From Yunchengibacter salinarum (GTDB lineage: Bacteria > Pseudomonadota > Alphaproteobacteria > Sphingomonadales > Kordiimonadaceae): a DNA stretch of 64,000 nt. A program made the position numbers and the translations under genes. This document shows positions 34,232 through 42,363 of this stretch, one piece after another. The notes below the pieces were generated by a model, which was not told the DNA's origin, did no database searches, and saw only the letters and a program-made list of their open reading frames with translations. Where the stretch lies: positions 124,001 to 188,000 of the forward strand of contig NZ_JBBJLN010000009.1 in NCBI RefSeq assembly GCF_037658235.1. Direction: 5' to 3'. Within the stretch, counting starts at the first letter, position 1. The number at the start of each line of letters is the position of its first letter.

Positions 34232-34265
34232 GCAACCCCGCCCGGCGGCGACAGCGCCTGCGGGA

Positions 34266-34294
34266 ATGACATGTCAGCCATCATCCCCTATAAC
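34266..34294 (+). promoter_or_regulatory. panC promoter with overlapping palindrome
   Basis: ATGACA (34266-34271) and TATAAC (34289-34294) are 17 bases apart, about 70 bases before the panC ATG. The perfect palindrome TGACATGTCA (34267-34276) overlaps the -35 and could be an operator. Confidence 0.5.
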
Positions 34295-34363
34295 ATGCGC
34301 GCACCCCGGCCCATACCGCGAGGCCGACAGGTGGCAAGGCAATCCGTTCCAGGGAGACACCGG

Positions 34364-35227
34364 ATGTCGAACACCCGACCGGACCTGATCGAAACCCCCG
34401 CCGCGCTGGCGGCACAGGCGGATGACTGGCACCGCACCGGGCTGACCATCGGGCTGGTGCCCACCATGGGGGCACTGCACGCAGGCCATCTGTCGCTGGT
34501 CCGGGAAATCGCGCCTTATGTGGACAAGGTGGTGGTATCCATCTTCGTCAACCCCACCCAGTTCGGCGAAGGGGAGGATTTCGAGCGCTATCCCCGCACG
34601 CTGGACAGCGACATGGATGCCCTGAAGGACACCCCCGCCACCCATGTGTACAGCCCGGCGGCGGACGCCATCTATCCGCCCGGCTTCAACACCCTTGTGC
34701 ATGTGACCGGCCTGACCGAACGCTTCGAGGGCGCCGCCCGCCCCGGTCATTTCGACGGCGTGGCCACCGTGGTGGCCAAGCTGCTGAACCAGAGCCGCGC
34801 GGATGTGGCCATTTTCGGCGAGAAGGACTTTCAGCAACTGGCCGTGATCCGTGCCATGGTCCGCGATCTGGACATGCCCGTGCGCATTCTGGGCGGGTCG
34901 CTGGTGCGCGAAGCCGATGGCCTTGCCGCCAGTTCCCGCAACGCCTATCTGGATGCGGACCAGCGCCGGATCGCCGCCAGCCTGAATCGCGTTCTGGCCA
35001 CATTGAAGGCGGCCATCGAAAAGGGCGAGGACGCGCGCATCGCGGAAAAAGCCGCCGAGGATGCCCTGTTCGAGGCAGGCTTCGACCGGGTGGATTATAT
35101 CAGCCTGGTGGACCCGGACAGCCTGACCATACTGGAAAGCGCCGACCGCCCGGCCCGCCTGATCGCGGTGGCCCGCCTGGGTGGCATCCGCCTGCTGGAC
35201 AATATGGCCGTCGCGCCCGCTGGCTGA
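34364..35227 (+). CDS. panC: Pantothenate synthetase
   Basis: 287 residues from ATG 34364 (AGGGAG upstream). It joins pantoate and beta-alanine with ATP to give pantothenate, the coenzyme A precursor. Motifs: PTMGALHAGHLSLV with the nucleotide-binding HxGH, VSIFVNPTQFG, GAARPGHFDGV, VAIFGEKDFQQ and SSRNAYL with the KMSKS-like loop. The length is normal. It is a lone plus-strand gene divergent from mipZ; no panB or panD is nearby. Confidence 0.97.
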   Translation: MSNTRPDLIETPAALAAQADDWHRTGLTIGLVPTMGALHAGHLSLVREIAPYVDKVVVSIFVNPTQFGEGEDFERYPRTLDSDMDALKDTPATHVYSPAADAIYPPGFNTLVHVTGLTERFEGAARPGHFDGVATVVAKLLNQSRADVAIFGEKDFQQLAVIRAMVRDLDMPVRILGGSLVREADGLAASSRNAYLDADQRRIAASLNRVLATLKAAIEKGEDARIAEKAAEDALFEAGFDRVDYISLVDPDSLTILESADRPARLIAVARLGGIRLLDNMAVAPAG

Positions 35228-35277
35228 GCGTGCGGCCCCGGCGGGGCCATCCCGACGCCCACCCGGCACCAGGCACG

Positions 35278-35709
35278 TCAGATCAGCTTCAAATCCTGCA
35301 ATTCCCGCAGCATTTCGGGCGGTGCCTCGCTCATGCCGTCGCCGCCGTCCGGCAGGTCTTCGGGCGCGTCATCCGGCTTCAGATAGCGCCAGCCCTGAAA
35401 CGGCCGCCGGGGCACCGGCACCACCCCCACCGGGTCCGCCGACACGCTGATGATGCACAGGGGGCGCCCGTCCTCCCGGAAGCCGGATTCCAGGTGCAGA
35501 ACCGGCGTTCGCGCCATGATCTGCCCCTTGATCACCCAATAGATCGCGCCGCCATCCAGCACATCATCCGCCGCCTTGGGGGTGTTGCGGGTAAACACGC
35601 GCACATGGCGCCCGATCCCGGCATCATCCATCGCACGGCCCTGAAGCCGATCGCGAAAATCGGAAAAGCCCTGCGCGCCGGGCGCCAGTTTCATCAAATG
35701 CATCACCAT
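35278..35709 (-). CDS. DUF1489 family protein
   Basis: 143 residues from ATG 35709 (35703 is also possible). The N-terminus MHLMKLAPGAQGFSDFRD, the central VRVFTRNTPKAADDVLDGG and YWVIKGQIMARTPVL, and a C-terminal RPFQGWRYLKPDDAPEDL define the alphaproteobacterial family DUF1489. No catalytic motif or export signal is seen. It is the last gene after the response regulator and mgtE on this strand. The function is unknown. Confidence 0.82.
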   Translation of the reverse strand: MVMHLMKLAPGAQGFSDFRDRLQGRAMDDAGIGRHVRVFTRNTPKAADDVLDGGAIYWVIKGQIMARTPVLHLESGFREDGRPLCIISVSADPVGVVPVPRRPFQGWRYLKPDDAPEDLPDGGDGMSEAPPEMLRELQDLKLI

Positions 35710-35827
35710 GGGCCGTAATAAGGGGCAGCCGCCGCGCCGGGTCAAGGGTCGCGTTATGAACCCGGCCCACTGGCGCAGCGGCAGCCCCGGTTCAGTCGCC
35801 GGGGCTGCCTTCAGGCCAGCCTTCTGA

Positions 35828-36625
35828 TCAGCCTTCCGGGCGTTCCGCACCCATCGTCAGCGTTGAAAGCGGCTGCGCTCCGGCGGCGGCAAACCGGGCA
35901 TCGGCGCCCCAGCGGTCGAAGCGGTCGAAAATCGGCCAGACGGTGTCCCGCCAGGGTCGGTTCAGGCGATGGATGATCTGCTGCAAATGCAGCGGGAAGG
36001 TCATATGGTCGCCCACGCCCTGCGCGCTTTCCACCAGACAGTGAGAGGCCCGCGCCACCACATGGACCCGTTCCATCAGGCGATTGCCATAATCCGGCGG
36101 CAGGGCGGCAAGCTCTTTTGAAAGCTTTTCGGTGATTTGCCGCACCAAAGCGGAGTTCAGCGCCAGCACGGATCGCACCCCTTCAAAGCGGTCCCCGCGC
36201 GCCGCATTGGCCGCCCGCAGCGCGCGGCGGCGCAAATCCCCCGGCAGGCCGCGAAAACCGCTGACGGCCCAGAAGGCGATCCGCTCCCGCAGCCAGTCCA
36301 CCCCGGTGCCCTTGATGACGAAATCGTCGCCGCCCGCGCGCAACCCGCCGCGCAGGATATCCAGATCGTCATAGGCGGTAAGATAGATCACCGGCATGGA
36401 CTTGGTGCCCGCGTCCTCCATGGCATGAACCAGGTCGAACCCGCCCTCGCCCGGCATCTGCACATCGCTGATGATCAGGGATGGCGTCACCTCCCGCATC
36501 AGGTCCAGCGCGTCCGCCACGGAATTGGCCGTCACCGACTGAAAGCCGAACTGGCTTACCGCCGCCGCATTGATGCGCAGAATGATATCCTCGTCATCCA
36601 GCAGCAGCACCGGTCCACGCGCCAT
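35828..36625 (-). CDS. Response regulator with an uncharacterised C-terminal helical domain
   Basis: 265 residues. Residues 1-120 are a receiver with all key residues: Asp10-Asp11, phospho-acceptor Asp54 (IISDVQMPGEGG), the LTAY Thr and Lys105. The C-terminal 145 residues (about 120-265) have no DNA-binding, GGDEF or kinase motif that I recognise; they look helical, with aromatic clusters (RPWRDTVWPIFDRFDRW). The output is therefore probably protein binding. No histidine kinase is adjacent. The gene starts 9 bases after the mgtE stop, so it may be cotranscribed with mgtE. Confidence 0.8.
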   Translation of the reverse strand: MARGPVLLLDDEDIILRINAAAVSQFGFQSVTANSVADALDLMREVTPSLIISDVQMPGEGGFDLVHAMEDAGTKSMPVIYLTAYDDLDILRGGLRAGGDDFVIKGTGVDWLRERIAFWAVSGFRGLPGDLRRRALRAANAARGDRFEGVRSVLALNSALVRQITEKLSKELAALPPDYGNRLMERVHVVARASHCLVESAQGVGDHMTFPLHLQQIIHRLNRPWRDTVWPIFDRFDRWGADARFAAAGAQPLSTLTMGAERPEG

Positions 36626-36634
36626 GACACCCCC

Positions 36635-38065
36635 TTAGAACAGGACCAGCGCCGCCAGCCCCAGAAAGGCGAAAAACCCCACCACATCGGTGATGGTGGT
36701 CACGAAAACCGTGGAGGCGAGCGCCGGGTCCATGCCCAGCTTGTGCAGGGACACCGGCACCAGCAGCCCGGACAGCCCGGCCACGATCACATTCACCACC
36801 ATGGCCGCGGCAAACACCCAGCTCAGCAATGGATTGCCGAACCAGATATGGGCCAGCACACCCGCCAATATGGCCAGCGACACGCCGTTGAGCAGGGAAA
36901 TGACAAGCTCCCGGTTGAAGACACGCATGGCATTGGCCGCCGACAGATCCTTGGTGGCGATAGCCCGCACCGTCAGCGCCATGGTCTGGGTGCCGGCATT
37001 GCCGCCCATGGATGCCACAATGGGCATCAGCACAGCCAGCGCGACCATCTGCTGAATGGATGCCTCGAACGCACCGATCACCATGGACGCCGCCACCGCC
37101 GTAGCCATGTTCACCACCAGCCAGGTGAAGCGGCTGCGGGTCACTTCCAGCACGCCGCCATCGGTGGCCTCCGCCCCGGCACCCGCAAGCCCCAGAATAT
37201 CCTCGCGGGCTTCCTCGCCGATCACGTCCACCACGTCATCCACCGTGACCACACCAACGAGCCGCCCGGCTTCATCCACCACGGCGGCGGAGATCAGGTG
37301 ATATTTGGCGAACTGATAGGCCACTTCCTCCTGGTCCGCGCTGACTTGCAGAACGTGCGGGTCTTCATCCATCAGGGTGCCCAGGGTTTCTTCCCGCCGG
37401 GTGCGCATGATTCGGGACAGGGGCACGGTTCCCCTGGGATGGTGGGCCGGATCGACAATGAAGATGTCATAGAAGGTGTCCGGCAGCGTGTCGGTCTCGT
37501 TGCGCAGAAAATCGATGGTCTGGCCCACGGTCCAGAATTCCGGCAGCGCGATCAGGTTGCGCTGCATCAGGCGACCGGCGCTGTCCTCCGGGTGGGACAG
37601 ACTGTCCTCGATCGCCAGCCGGTCATCGGCGGCGATGGATCGCAGGATCTCGTTGCGATCCGCCTCGCCCATTTCCTCCAGCACATAGACCGCCTGGTCC
37701 GTTTCCAGTTCGGTCATGGCATCGGCGATCTGGGCGTTGGGGATGTGTTCGTAAAGCTCGTCCTGCGCCTCGCCCTCCACCTCATAGAGGACGCTGGCGT
37801 CCAGCTCGTCGCCGATCAGCCGGATCAGTTCCAGCCGATCGCGGGAGGACAGCACCTCCAGCACATCGGCCATATCCGCCGCATGAAGGGGGGCCACAAG
37901 ACCGCGCACAATGGCGGGGTCGCCGTCTTCCACCGCATCGGTCAGGGCATTGATGAAATCCCGCGACAGGTGAATGTCGGTGGATGTCTTGTTGTCGCCG
38001 TCATCACCGGAAGGCGGTTCCGTGCCGGTGCCGGACGATTTTTCCGCTTCGTCCAAATCGACCAT
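36635..38065 (-). CDS. mgtE: Magnesium transporter MgtE
   Basis: 476 residues from ATG 38065 (AGGGAGGGG upstream). The layout is the standard one: an N-terminal superhelical MgtE_N domain (PLHAADMADVLEVLSSRDRL), a CBS pair (about 170-290, including VVDEAGRLVGVVTVDDVVDVI), and five C-terminal transmembrane helices carrying VLMPIVASMGGNAGTQT, the pore motif. The channel is gated by Mg2+ binding to the N and CBS domains. A highly charged, low-complexity N-terminal 35 residues precede the N domain. Confidence 0.95.
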   Translation of the reverse strand: MVDLDEAEKSSGTGTEPPSGDDGDNKTSTDIHLSRDFINALTDAVEDGDPAIVRGLVAPLHAADMADVLEVLSSRDRLELIRLIGDELDASVLYEVEGEAQDELYEHIPNAQIADAMTELETDQAVYVLEEMGEADRNEILRSIAADDRLAIEDSLSHPEDSAGRLMQRNLIALPEFWTVGQTIDFLRNETDTLPDTFYDIFIVDPAHHPRGTVPLSRIMRTRREETLGTLMDEDPHVLQVSADQEEVAYQFAKYHLISAAVVDEAGRLVGVVTVDDVVDVIGEEAREDILGLAGAGAEATDGGVLEVTRSRFTWLVVNMATAVAASMVIGAFEASIQQMVALAVLMPIVASMGGNAGTQTMALTVRAIATKDLSAANAMRVFNRELVISLLNGVSLAILAGVLAHIWFGNPLLSWVFAAAMVVNVIVAGLSGLLVPVSLHKLGMDPALASTVFVTTITDVVGFFAFLGLAALVLF

Positions 38066-38096
38066 GATCCCCTCCCTGAATGACAATGCGCGCGTT

Positions 38097-38140
38097 GCCT
38101 TAACCAATAAGGCGCAAGGGGGGTGCTGTCCACCGACAGC
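38097..38140 (-). promoter_or_regulatory. Two inverted repeats in the mgtE leader
   Basis: GCCTTA/TAAGGC (38097-38102 and 38108-38113, loop 5) and GCTGTC/GACAGC (38125-38130 and 38135-38140, loop 4) are both perfect and lie 32-75 bases before the mgtE ATG. They could be an operator or RNA hairpins; no known Mg2+ riboswitch pattern is recognised. Confidence 0.35.
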
Positions 38141-38164
38141 GTGCGGATTACGGGGCCACACAGG

Positions 38165-38203
38165 GCAAAAAAGAAACCCGCCGGAGCTGTCCCCGGCGGG
38201 TTT
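38165..38203 (-). terminator. Rho-independent terminator of tRNA-Leu
   Basis: On the minus strand, an 11-bp perfect stem AAACCCGCCGG/CCGGCGGGTTT (38203-38193 and 38184-38174) is followed by CTTTTTT. It lies immediately after the tRNA 3' end. Confidence 0.85.
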
Positions 38204-38205
38204 CA

Positions 38206-38293
38206 TGGTGCGGCCGAGAAGACTCGAACTTCCACGGGATATTATCCCACAGCGACCTCAACGCTGCGCGTCTACCAATTCCGCCACGGCCGC
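38206..38293 (-). tRNA. tRNA-Leu (anticodon GAG)
   Basis: An 88-nt class II tRNA with an encoded CCA end. The acceptor stem is GCGGCCG/CGGCCGC, the D-loop region is GGAATTGGTAGACGC, the anticodon arm is CAGCG-TTGAGGT-CGCTG giving anticodon GAG (Leu, CUC/CUU codons), a long variable arm is present (GGGATAATATCCC), and the T arm is GGAAG-TTCGAGT-CTTCT. It is a single gene with a strong terminator downstream; TTGTTT-17-TACGAC just upstream is a weak promoter candidate. Confidence 0.96.
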
Positions 38294-38338
38294 GGCGTGG
38301 GCAGGGTCGTACCAAAAGCCGAATGGGGAAACAAGTCT

Positions 38339-38367
38339 AAAAAATCCCGCCGGAAAGCGGGGGCGGG
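38339..38367 (-). terminator. Rho-independent terminator of the fliN gene
   Basis: On the minus strand CCCGCC (38367-38362) pairs with GGCGGG (38351-38346), then A and a six-T run (38344-38339). It begins directly at the stop codon of the fliN gene. Confidence 0.7.
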
Positions 38368-38604
38368 TCACACCTGCCACTTGCTCATCATGCGGGTGAT
38401 GGAGACGCCGATCTTTTCCCCCACGATCATGATTTCACCGCGAGCCACCAATTCGCCATTGGCATAGATCCAGCACTCGTCCTCATGTTTGGCATCCAGA
38501 TCGATCACGGCGCCCCGGCCCATTTTCAGCAATTGCCGAACCGGCATCTGGGCCACGCCCAGAACCACCGTGATTTCAACCGATACGCGCCCGATCGCAT
38601 CCAA
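38368..38604 (-). CDS. fliN: FliN-like flagellar motor switch (SpoA domain) protein
   Basis: A 78-residue protein consisting of a single SpoA (FliMN C-terminal) domain: VSVEITVVLGVAQMPVRQLL, GRGAVIDLD, and ANGELVARGEIMIVGEKIGVSIT (by motif) align well with FliN. FliN forms part of the C-ring that reverses flagellar rotation. Typical FliN has 100-150 residues with an N-terminal extension missing here. No other flagellar gene is nearby, so it is an isolated copy between tRNA-Leu and lipB with its own terminator. Confidence 0.85.
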   Translation of the reverse strand: MDAIGRVSVEITVVLGVAQMPVRQLLKMGRGAVIDLDAKHEDECWIYANGELVARGEIMIVGEKIGVSITRMMSKWQV

Positions 38605-38781
38605 GGCCGCTCTCCCGCTTTCGGGCCAGATACATGCCCGCCTCCCCTGTCTCTAGCCGATTATGGCGCCCGCCTCAAGCACCGCGCGGCGCCAGGGCGC
38701 ATGGAAAAGGCTTGTGAGGGGCGCGTGCCGGCGTTACATGCAAAGGCAATCCTTGCAGCCGACTTCGGGGGACCAAACGCC

Positions 38782-39504
38782 ATGCCGGAACCGTTGGACT
38801 GGACCGTCAGCGACGACCTCGTGGCCTATCCGCAGGCGCTCGACCACATGGAACAGCGGGTGGCCTCCATGCGGGACCAGAGCGCCGGGGAACAGGTCTG
38901 GCTGCTGGAACATCCGCCGCTCTACACGGCGGGCACATCCGCCCGGCAGGAAGACCTGAAAGACCCGGATCGATTCCCCGTCTATGATGCCGGGCGCGGC
39001 GGCCAGTACACCTATCACGGCCCCGGTCAGCGGGTGGCCTATTTCATGCTGGACCTGCGCCGTCGCGGCAAGGATGTGCGCCGCTTCGTCTTTCATCTGG
39101 AACAGGTGATCATCGACACATTGGCCAGCTTCGGTGTGACCGGCGAACGGCGGGAAGGCCGCGTCGGCGTCTGGGTGGACCGGGGCAATGGCCGGGAAGA
39201 CAAGGTGGCCGCCATCGGCGTGCGGGTGCGCCACTGGATCACCTTTCACGGTATCGCCATTAATGTGGACCCGGACCTGAGCCATTTCACCGGCATCGTG
39301 CCCTGCGGCATCGCCGATCACGGGGTCACATCGCTGGTGGATCTGGGCCTGCCGGTCACCATGAACGACGTGGACGTGGCCCTGAAAGCCGCCTTCGACC
39401 GCCGGTTCGGGCTGGATGCCCGCGCCATTCCGCCCATGCCGGAAGCAGGCACCCACCCCAAGGGCGACCCGGTTCTGGCCAGCCATCCGGTGTTCCGGGC
39501 CTGA
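38782..39504 (+). CDS. lipB: Octanoyltransferase LipB
   Basis: 240 residues from ATG 38782 (GGGGGACC upstream). It transfers octanoate from octanoyl-ACP to lipoyl domains, the first step of lipoate synthesis. Motifs: RGGQYTYHGPGQRVAYFMLDL, KVAAIGVRVRHWITFHGIAINV with the conserved Lys, and GIVPCGIADHGVTS with the catalytic Cys. It is a single plus-strand gene. A possible upstream promoter is not clear in the 177-base gap after the fliN start. Confidence 0.96.
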   Translation: MPEPLDWTVSDDLVAYPQALDHMEQRVASMRDQSAGEQVWLLEHPPLYTAGTSARQEDLKDPDRFPVYDAGRGGQYTYHGPGQRVAYFMLDLRRRGKDVRRFVFHLEQVIIDTLASFGVTGERREGRVGVWVDRGNGREDKVAAIGVRVRHWITFHGIAINVDPDLSHFTGIVPCGIADHGVTSLVDLGLPVTMNDVDVALKAAFDRRFGLDARAIPPMPEAGTHPKGDPVLASHPVFRA

Positions 39505-39534
39505 CCCGGCCCGTTCAAAACGGCGCGCGGACAA

Positions 39535-39822
39535 TCACACGGTGGGTTTGATTTCGAAGCGGTCGGGGGTGACGCCTCTGGCGGGCTCGGTGGTCACGCG
39601 GGTCACTCTGGCGCCCGGCGGGCCGGAGCGCAGCGCCCTCAGCATATCCTCCACCCGGTCCTGGCGGCCCACCAGAAGCGCCTCCACGGTGCCATCTTCC
39701 CGGTTGCGTACCCAGCCGTTCACACCCAGCCGGTCGGCTTCCCGCCGGGTCCAGTCCCGAAAGGACACGCCCTGCACGCGCCCGCTGACACGGACCTTCA
39801 GCGCGGTATCGGTCCCCAGCAT
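39535..39822 (-). CDS. acyP: Acylphosphatase
   Basis: 95 residues from ATG 39822, preceded by AAAGGAGGT, one of the best ribosome sites in the window. It hydrolyses acyl phosphates. The signature VSGRVQGVSFRDWTRREA supplies the catalytic Arg, and GWVRNREDGTVEALLVG supplies the catalytic Asn. The size and fold (ferredoxin-like) are typical. It lies 67 bases after pccA and may be read in the same transcript. Confidence 0.94.
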   Translation of the reverse strand: MLGTDTALKVRVSGRVQGVSFRDWTRREADRLGVNGWVRNREDGTVEALLVGRQDRVEDMLRALRSGPPGARVTRVTTEPARGVTPDRFEIKPTV

Positions 39823-39889
39823 GATGTGACCTCCTTTCCGATTACTGCTCTGAACATCAAGCCCGGCCAAAAGCGACCCGGCCTGTCGG

Positions 39890-41875
39890 TCACTCGAATT
39901 CCATGATCACCGCATCCACGGACAGGCTGTCACCCGGCTCCACATGGATGGCGCTGACAGTGGCGTCCCGCTCCGCCCGCAGGATGTTCTCCATCTTCAT
40001 GGCCTCGATCACGGCCAGCGGCTGCCCCGCCTTGACCGGATCACCTTCGGACACATTCAGCGATACCACCAGGCCGGGCATGGGGCAAAGCAGCATTTTC
40101 GACGTGTCGGGGGCGACCTTTTCCGGCATCAGTCGATCCAGCCCGGCGGCGCGGGCGGTCATCACGCGCACCTCGCGCTCGGCCCCGTAACCGCTCATCA
40201 GATAGCCGGTCTGCGTGGGCTCTATGGCCAGCACATGATCCGCGCCATTGACCGACAGAGCCATCACCGGCACGCCGGGCGCCCAGTCCGTGCTGACCGA
40301 TACCCGCGCCGTTCCAATGCAGATTTCCACCGTGTCGGACAAGGGCACGATGCTGCAATTCTGACGCTCGCCATCCATCAACGCCACCCAGTTGCGTTCC
40401 TGCGGCGGGGCTACGGTCTCGATCCGGCCTGAAATCTGGCTCCCGCGGGAACAGGCCACCGCATGGGCGAATATGGCGCCCGCGATCATGGCCGTCTTGA
40501 TGCCGTCATCGATGGGCGCGCCCTCGAACCCGTCGGGATATTCTTCCGGGATGAAATTGGTGGTCAGCGCCCCGCCCTGAAAGCGGGGGTGACGCATCAG
40601 GGCCGCCAGAAAAGGCACATTATGGCCGATGCCCCGGATATAATAGCTGTTGAGCGCCTTCAACTGGGCCGCAATGGCTTCATCGCGGGACTGGCCGCGC
40701 GTGACCAGCTTGGCGATCATGGGATCATAGAACATGCTGATCTCGTCGCCCTCTTCCACGCCGGTATCGATGCGCACATGCTCGCTCGCCTGCGGGGCGC
40801 TGTAATGGGTGAGCCGCCCGATGGAGGGCAGGAACCCCCGGAACGGGTCTTCCGCATAGACGCGGGTTTCCACCGACCAGCCGGTCAGGCGGATGTCATC
40901 CTGGGTCAGGCCCAGCTTTTCACCGCTCGCCACTCTCAACATGGCTTCCACCAGATCGATGCCGGTCACTTCCTCGGTCACCGGGTGCTCCACCTGAAGG
41001 CGGGTGTTCATTTCCAGGAAGTAGAAATTCTTGTCCTTGTCGACGATGAACTCCACCGTTCCGGCGCTGTTATAGTCCACCGCCCTGGCCAGCGCCACCG
41101 CCTGCGCCCCCATGGCGGCGCGGGTTTCCTCATCCAGAAAGGGGCTGGGCGCTTCTTCCACCACTTTCTGGTGGCGGCGCTGGATGGAACATTCCCGTTC
41201 CCCCAGATGCACGACGGTGCCATGCGCGTCGCCCAGCACCTGAATCTCGATATGGCGCGGCTGCTCGACGAATTTCTCGATGAACACACGATCGTCGGCG
41301 AAGCTGGACATGGCCTCCGACCGGGCGGCGCTGAAGCCCTCGCGGCACTCGTCCTCGTCCCAGGCGATGCGCATACCCTTGCCACCGCCCCCGGCGGACG
41401 CCTTGAGCATGACCGGAAAACCGATCTCACCCGCGATCTTCACCGCTTCTTCCACATCCTCGATAATGCCCATATGGCCGGGCACGGTATTGACCCCCGC
41501 TTCCGCCGCGATCCGCTTGGAGGTGATCTTGTCGCCCATATCCTCGATGGCGCGGGGATTGGGGCCGATGAAGGTCAGCCCCGCCGCCTCCACCGCGCGG
41601 ACGAAATCCACCTTTTCCGACAGAAAGCCATAGCCGGGATGAATGGCCTCCGCCCCGGTGTCCTTCGCCGCCTGGATGATCACATCCCCTTTCAGATAGC
41701 TGGCCGAAGCCGCGGGCGGGCCGATCAGCACCGCCTCGTCCGCCAACTCCTTGTGGATGGCGTCCTCGTCCGCTTCGGAATAGACGGCAACCGTCTTCAC
41801 GCCCAGTGCCCTGGCTGATCGAATGATCCGGCAGGCGATCTCGCCCCGGTTGGCAATCAGGATTTTCTTGAACAT
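39890..41875 (-). CDS. pccA: Acyl-CoA carboxylase alpha subunit (propionyl-CoA carboxylase, biotin-containing)
   Basis: 661 residues. Biotin carboxylase domain (1-450): ANRGEIACRIIRSARALG, KASAGGGGKGMRIA ATP-grasp loop, and MNTRLQVEHPVTE; then a BT domain and a C-terminal biotinyl domain with EAMKMEN, whose Lys carries biotin. Together with PccB it carboxylates propionyl-CoA to methylmalonyl-CoA; other short acyl-CoAs are possible substrates. A GGGAAAGGGAGCGG ribosome site precedes ATG 41875. It follows pccB with one small membrane-protein gene between. Confidence 0.94.
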   Translation of the reverse strand: MFKKILIANRGEIACRIIRSARALGVKTVAVYSEADEDAIHKELADEAVLIGPPAASASYLKGDVIIQAAKDTGAEAIHPGYGFLSEKVDFVRAVEAAGLTFIGPNPRAIEDMGDKITSKRIAAEAGVNTVPGHMGIIEDVEEAVKIAGEIGFPVMLKASAGGGGKGMRIAWDEDECREGFSAARSEAMSSFADDRVFIEKFVEQPRHIEIQVLGDAHGTVVHLGERECSIQRRHQKVVEEAPSPFLDEETRAAMGAQAVALARAVDYNSAGTVEFIVDKDKNFYFLEMNTRLQVEHPVTEEVTGIDLVEAMLRVASGEKLGLTQDDIRLTGWSVETRVYAEDPFRGFLPSIGRLTHYSAPQASEHVRIDTGVEEGDEISMFYDPMIAKLVTRGQSRDEAIAAQLKALNSYYIRGIGHNVPFLAALMRHPRFQGGALTTNFIPEEYPDGFEGAPIDDGIKTAMIAGAIFAHAVACSRGSQISGRIETVAPPQERNWVALMDGERQNCSIVPLSDTVEICIGTARVSVSTDWAPGVPVMALSVNGADHVLAIEPTQTGYLMSGYGAEREVRVMTARAAGLDRLMPEKVAPDTSKMLLCPMPGLVVSLNVSEGDPVKAGQPLAVIEAMKMENILRAERDATVSAIHVEPGDSLSVDAVIMEFE

Positions 41876-41920
41876 CCGCTCCCTTTCCCCCCTTGGAAAA
41901 TGCGTCTCATCCGGCTCTGG

Positions 41921-42352
41921 TCAATGGCCCGCCGCGCTGATGCGGGCACCCTTCAAACGCCGGTAAAGGCCATAACGCGCCGCCGTCATCACCGCCGCCA
42001 CAATCCATATCTGAACCATCAATGGCGCCACCGCCGGCCAACCTTGCCGCGCGCCCTGCGCCAGCAGCGCCAATGCCAACGCGCCCATGGCCATGGCACG
42101 GTACCGGGCCGGGGCATCGCCCCACGCCGCCTTCGCCATCACCCGCCTTTTCTGAACCGGCAGCGCAATCGCCAGAATCAGTCCCGGCAGTAACCAGAAG
42201 GCCGGGGACAGGCCGGGCACCGCCCCGAACGCCCCGCCCATCAACAGCCCCGCAAACGCCATGCTCAGCACCACCGCGGCGATCGCGCTCTGTCCGCGCA
42301 GGGATTCGGGGCTGGTCTGATGGGCCAGGTCCCGTGGCAATGGTCCGGCCAT
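41921..42352 (-). CDS. Small integral membrane protein between pccB and pccA
   Basis: 143 residues with about three to four transmembrane helices (about 24-45, 50-67, 88-105, 108-126). The sequence is Ala/Leu/Gly-rich and has no motif I recognise. It lies 11 bases after the pccB stop and 45 bases before pccA, so it belongs to the same operon. A role linked to acyl-CoA metabolism is only inferred from position. Confidence 0.6.
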   Translation of the reverse strand: MAGPLPRDLAHQTSPESLRGQSAIAAVVLSMAFAGLLMGGAFGAVPGLSPAFWLLPGLILAIALPVQKRRVMAKAAWGDAPARYRAMAMGALALALLAQGARQGWPAVAPLMVQIWIVAAVMTAARYGLYRRLKGARISAAGH

Positions 42353-42363
42353 GGCGACGCTCC

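Noticed and set aside
36137..38083. A 648-codon open frame opposite mgtE and the response regulator
   Set aside because: It spans two genuine genes on the other strand and has the same shadow composition.
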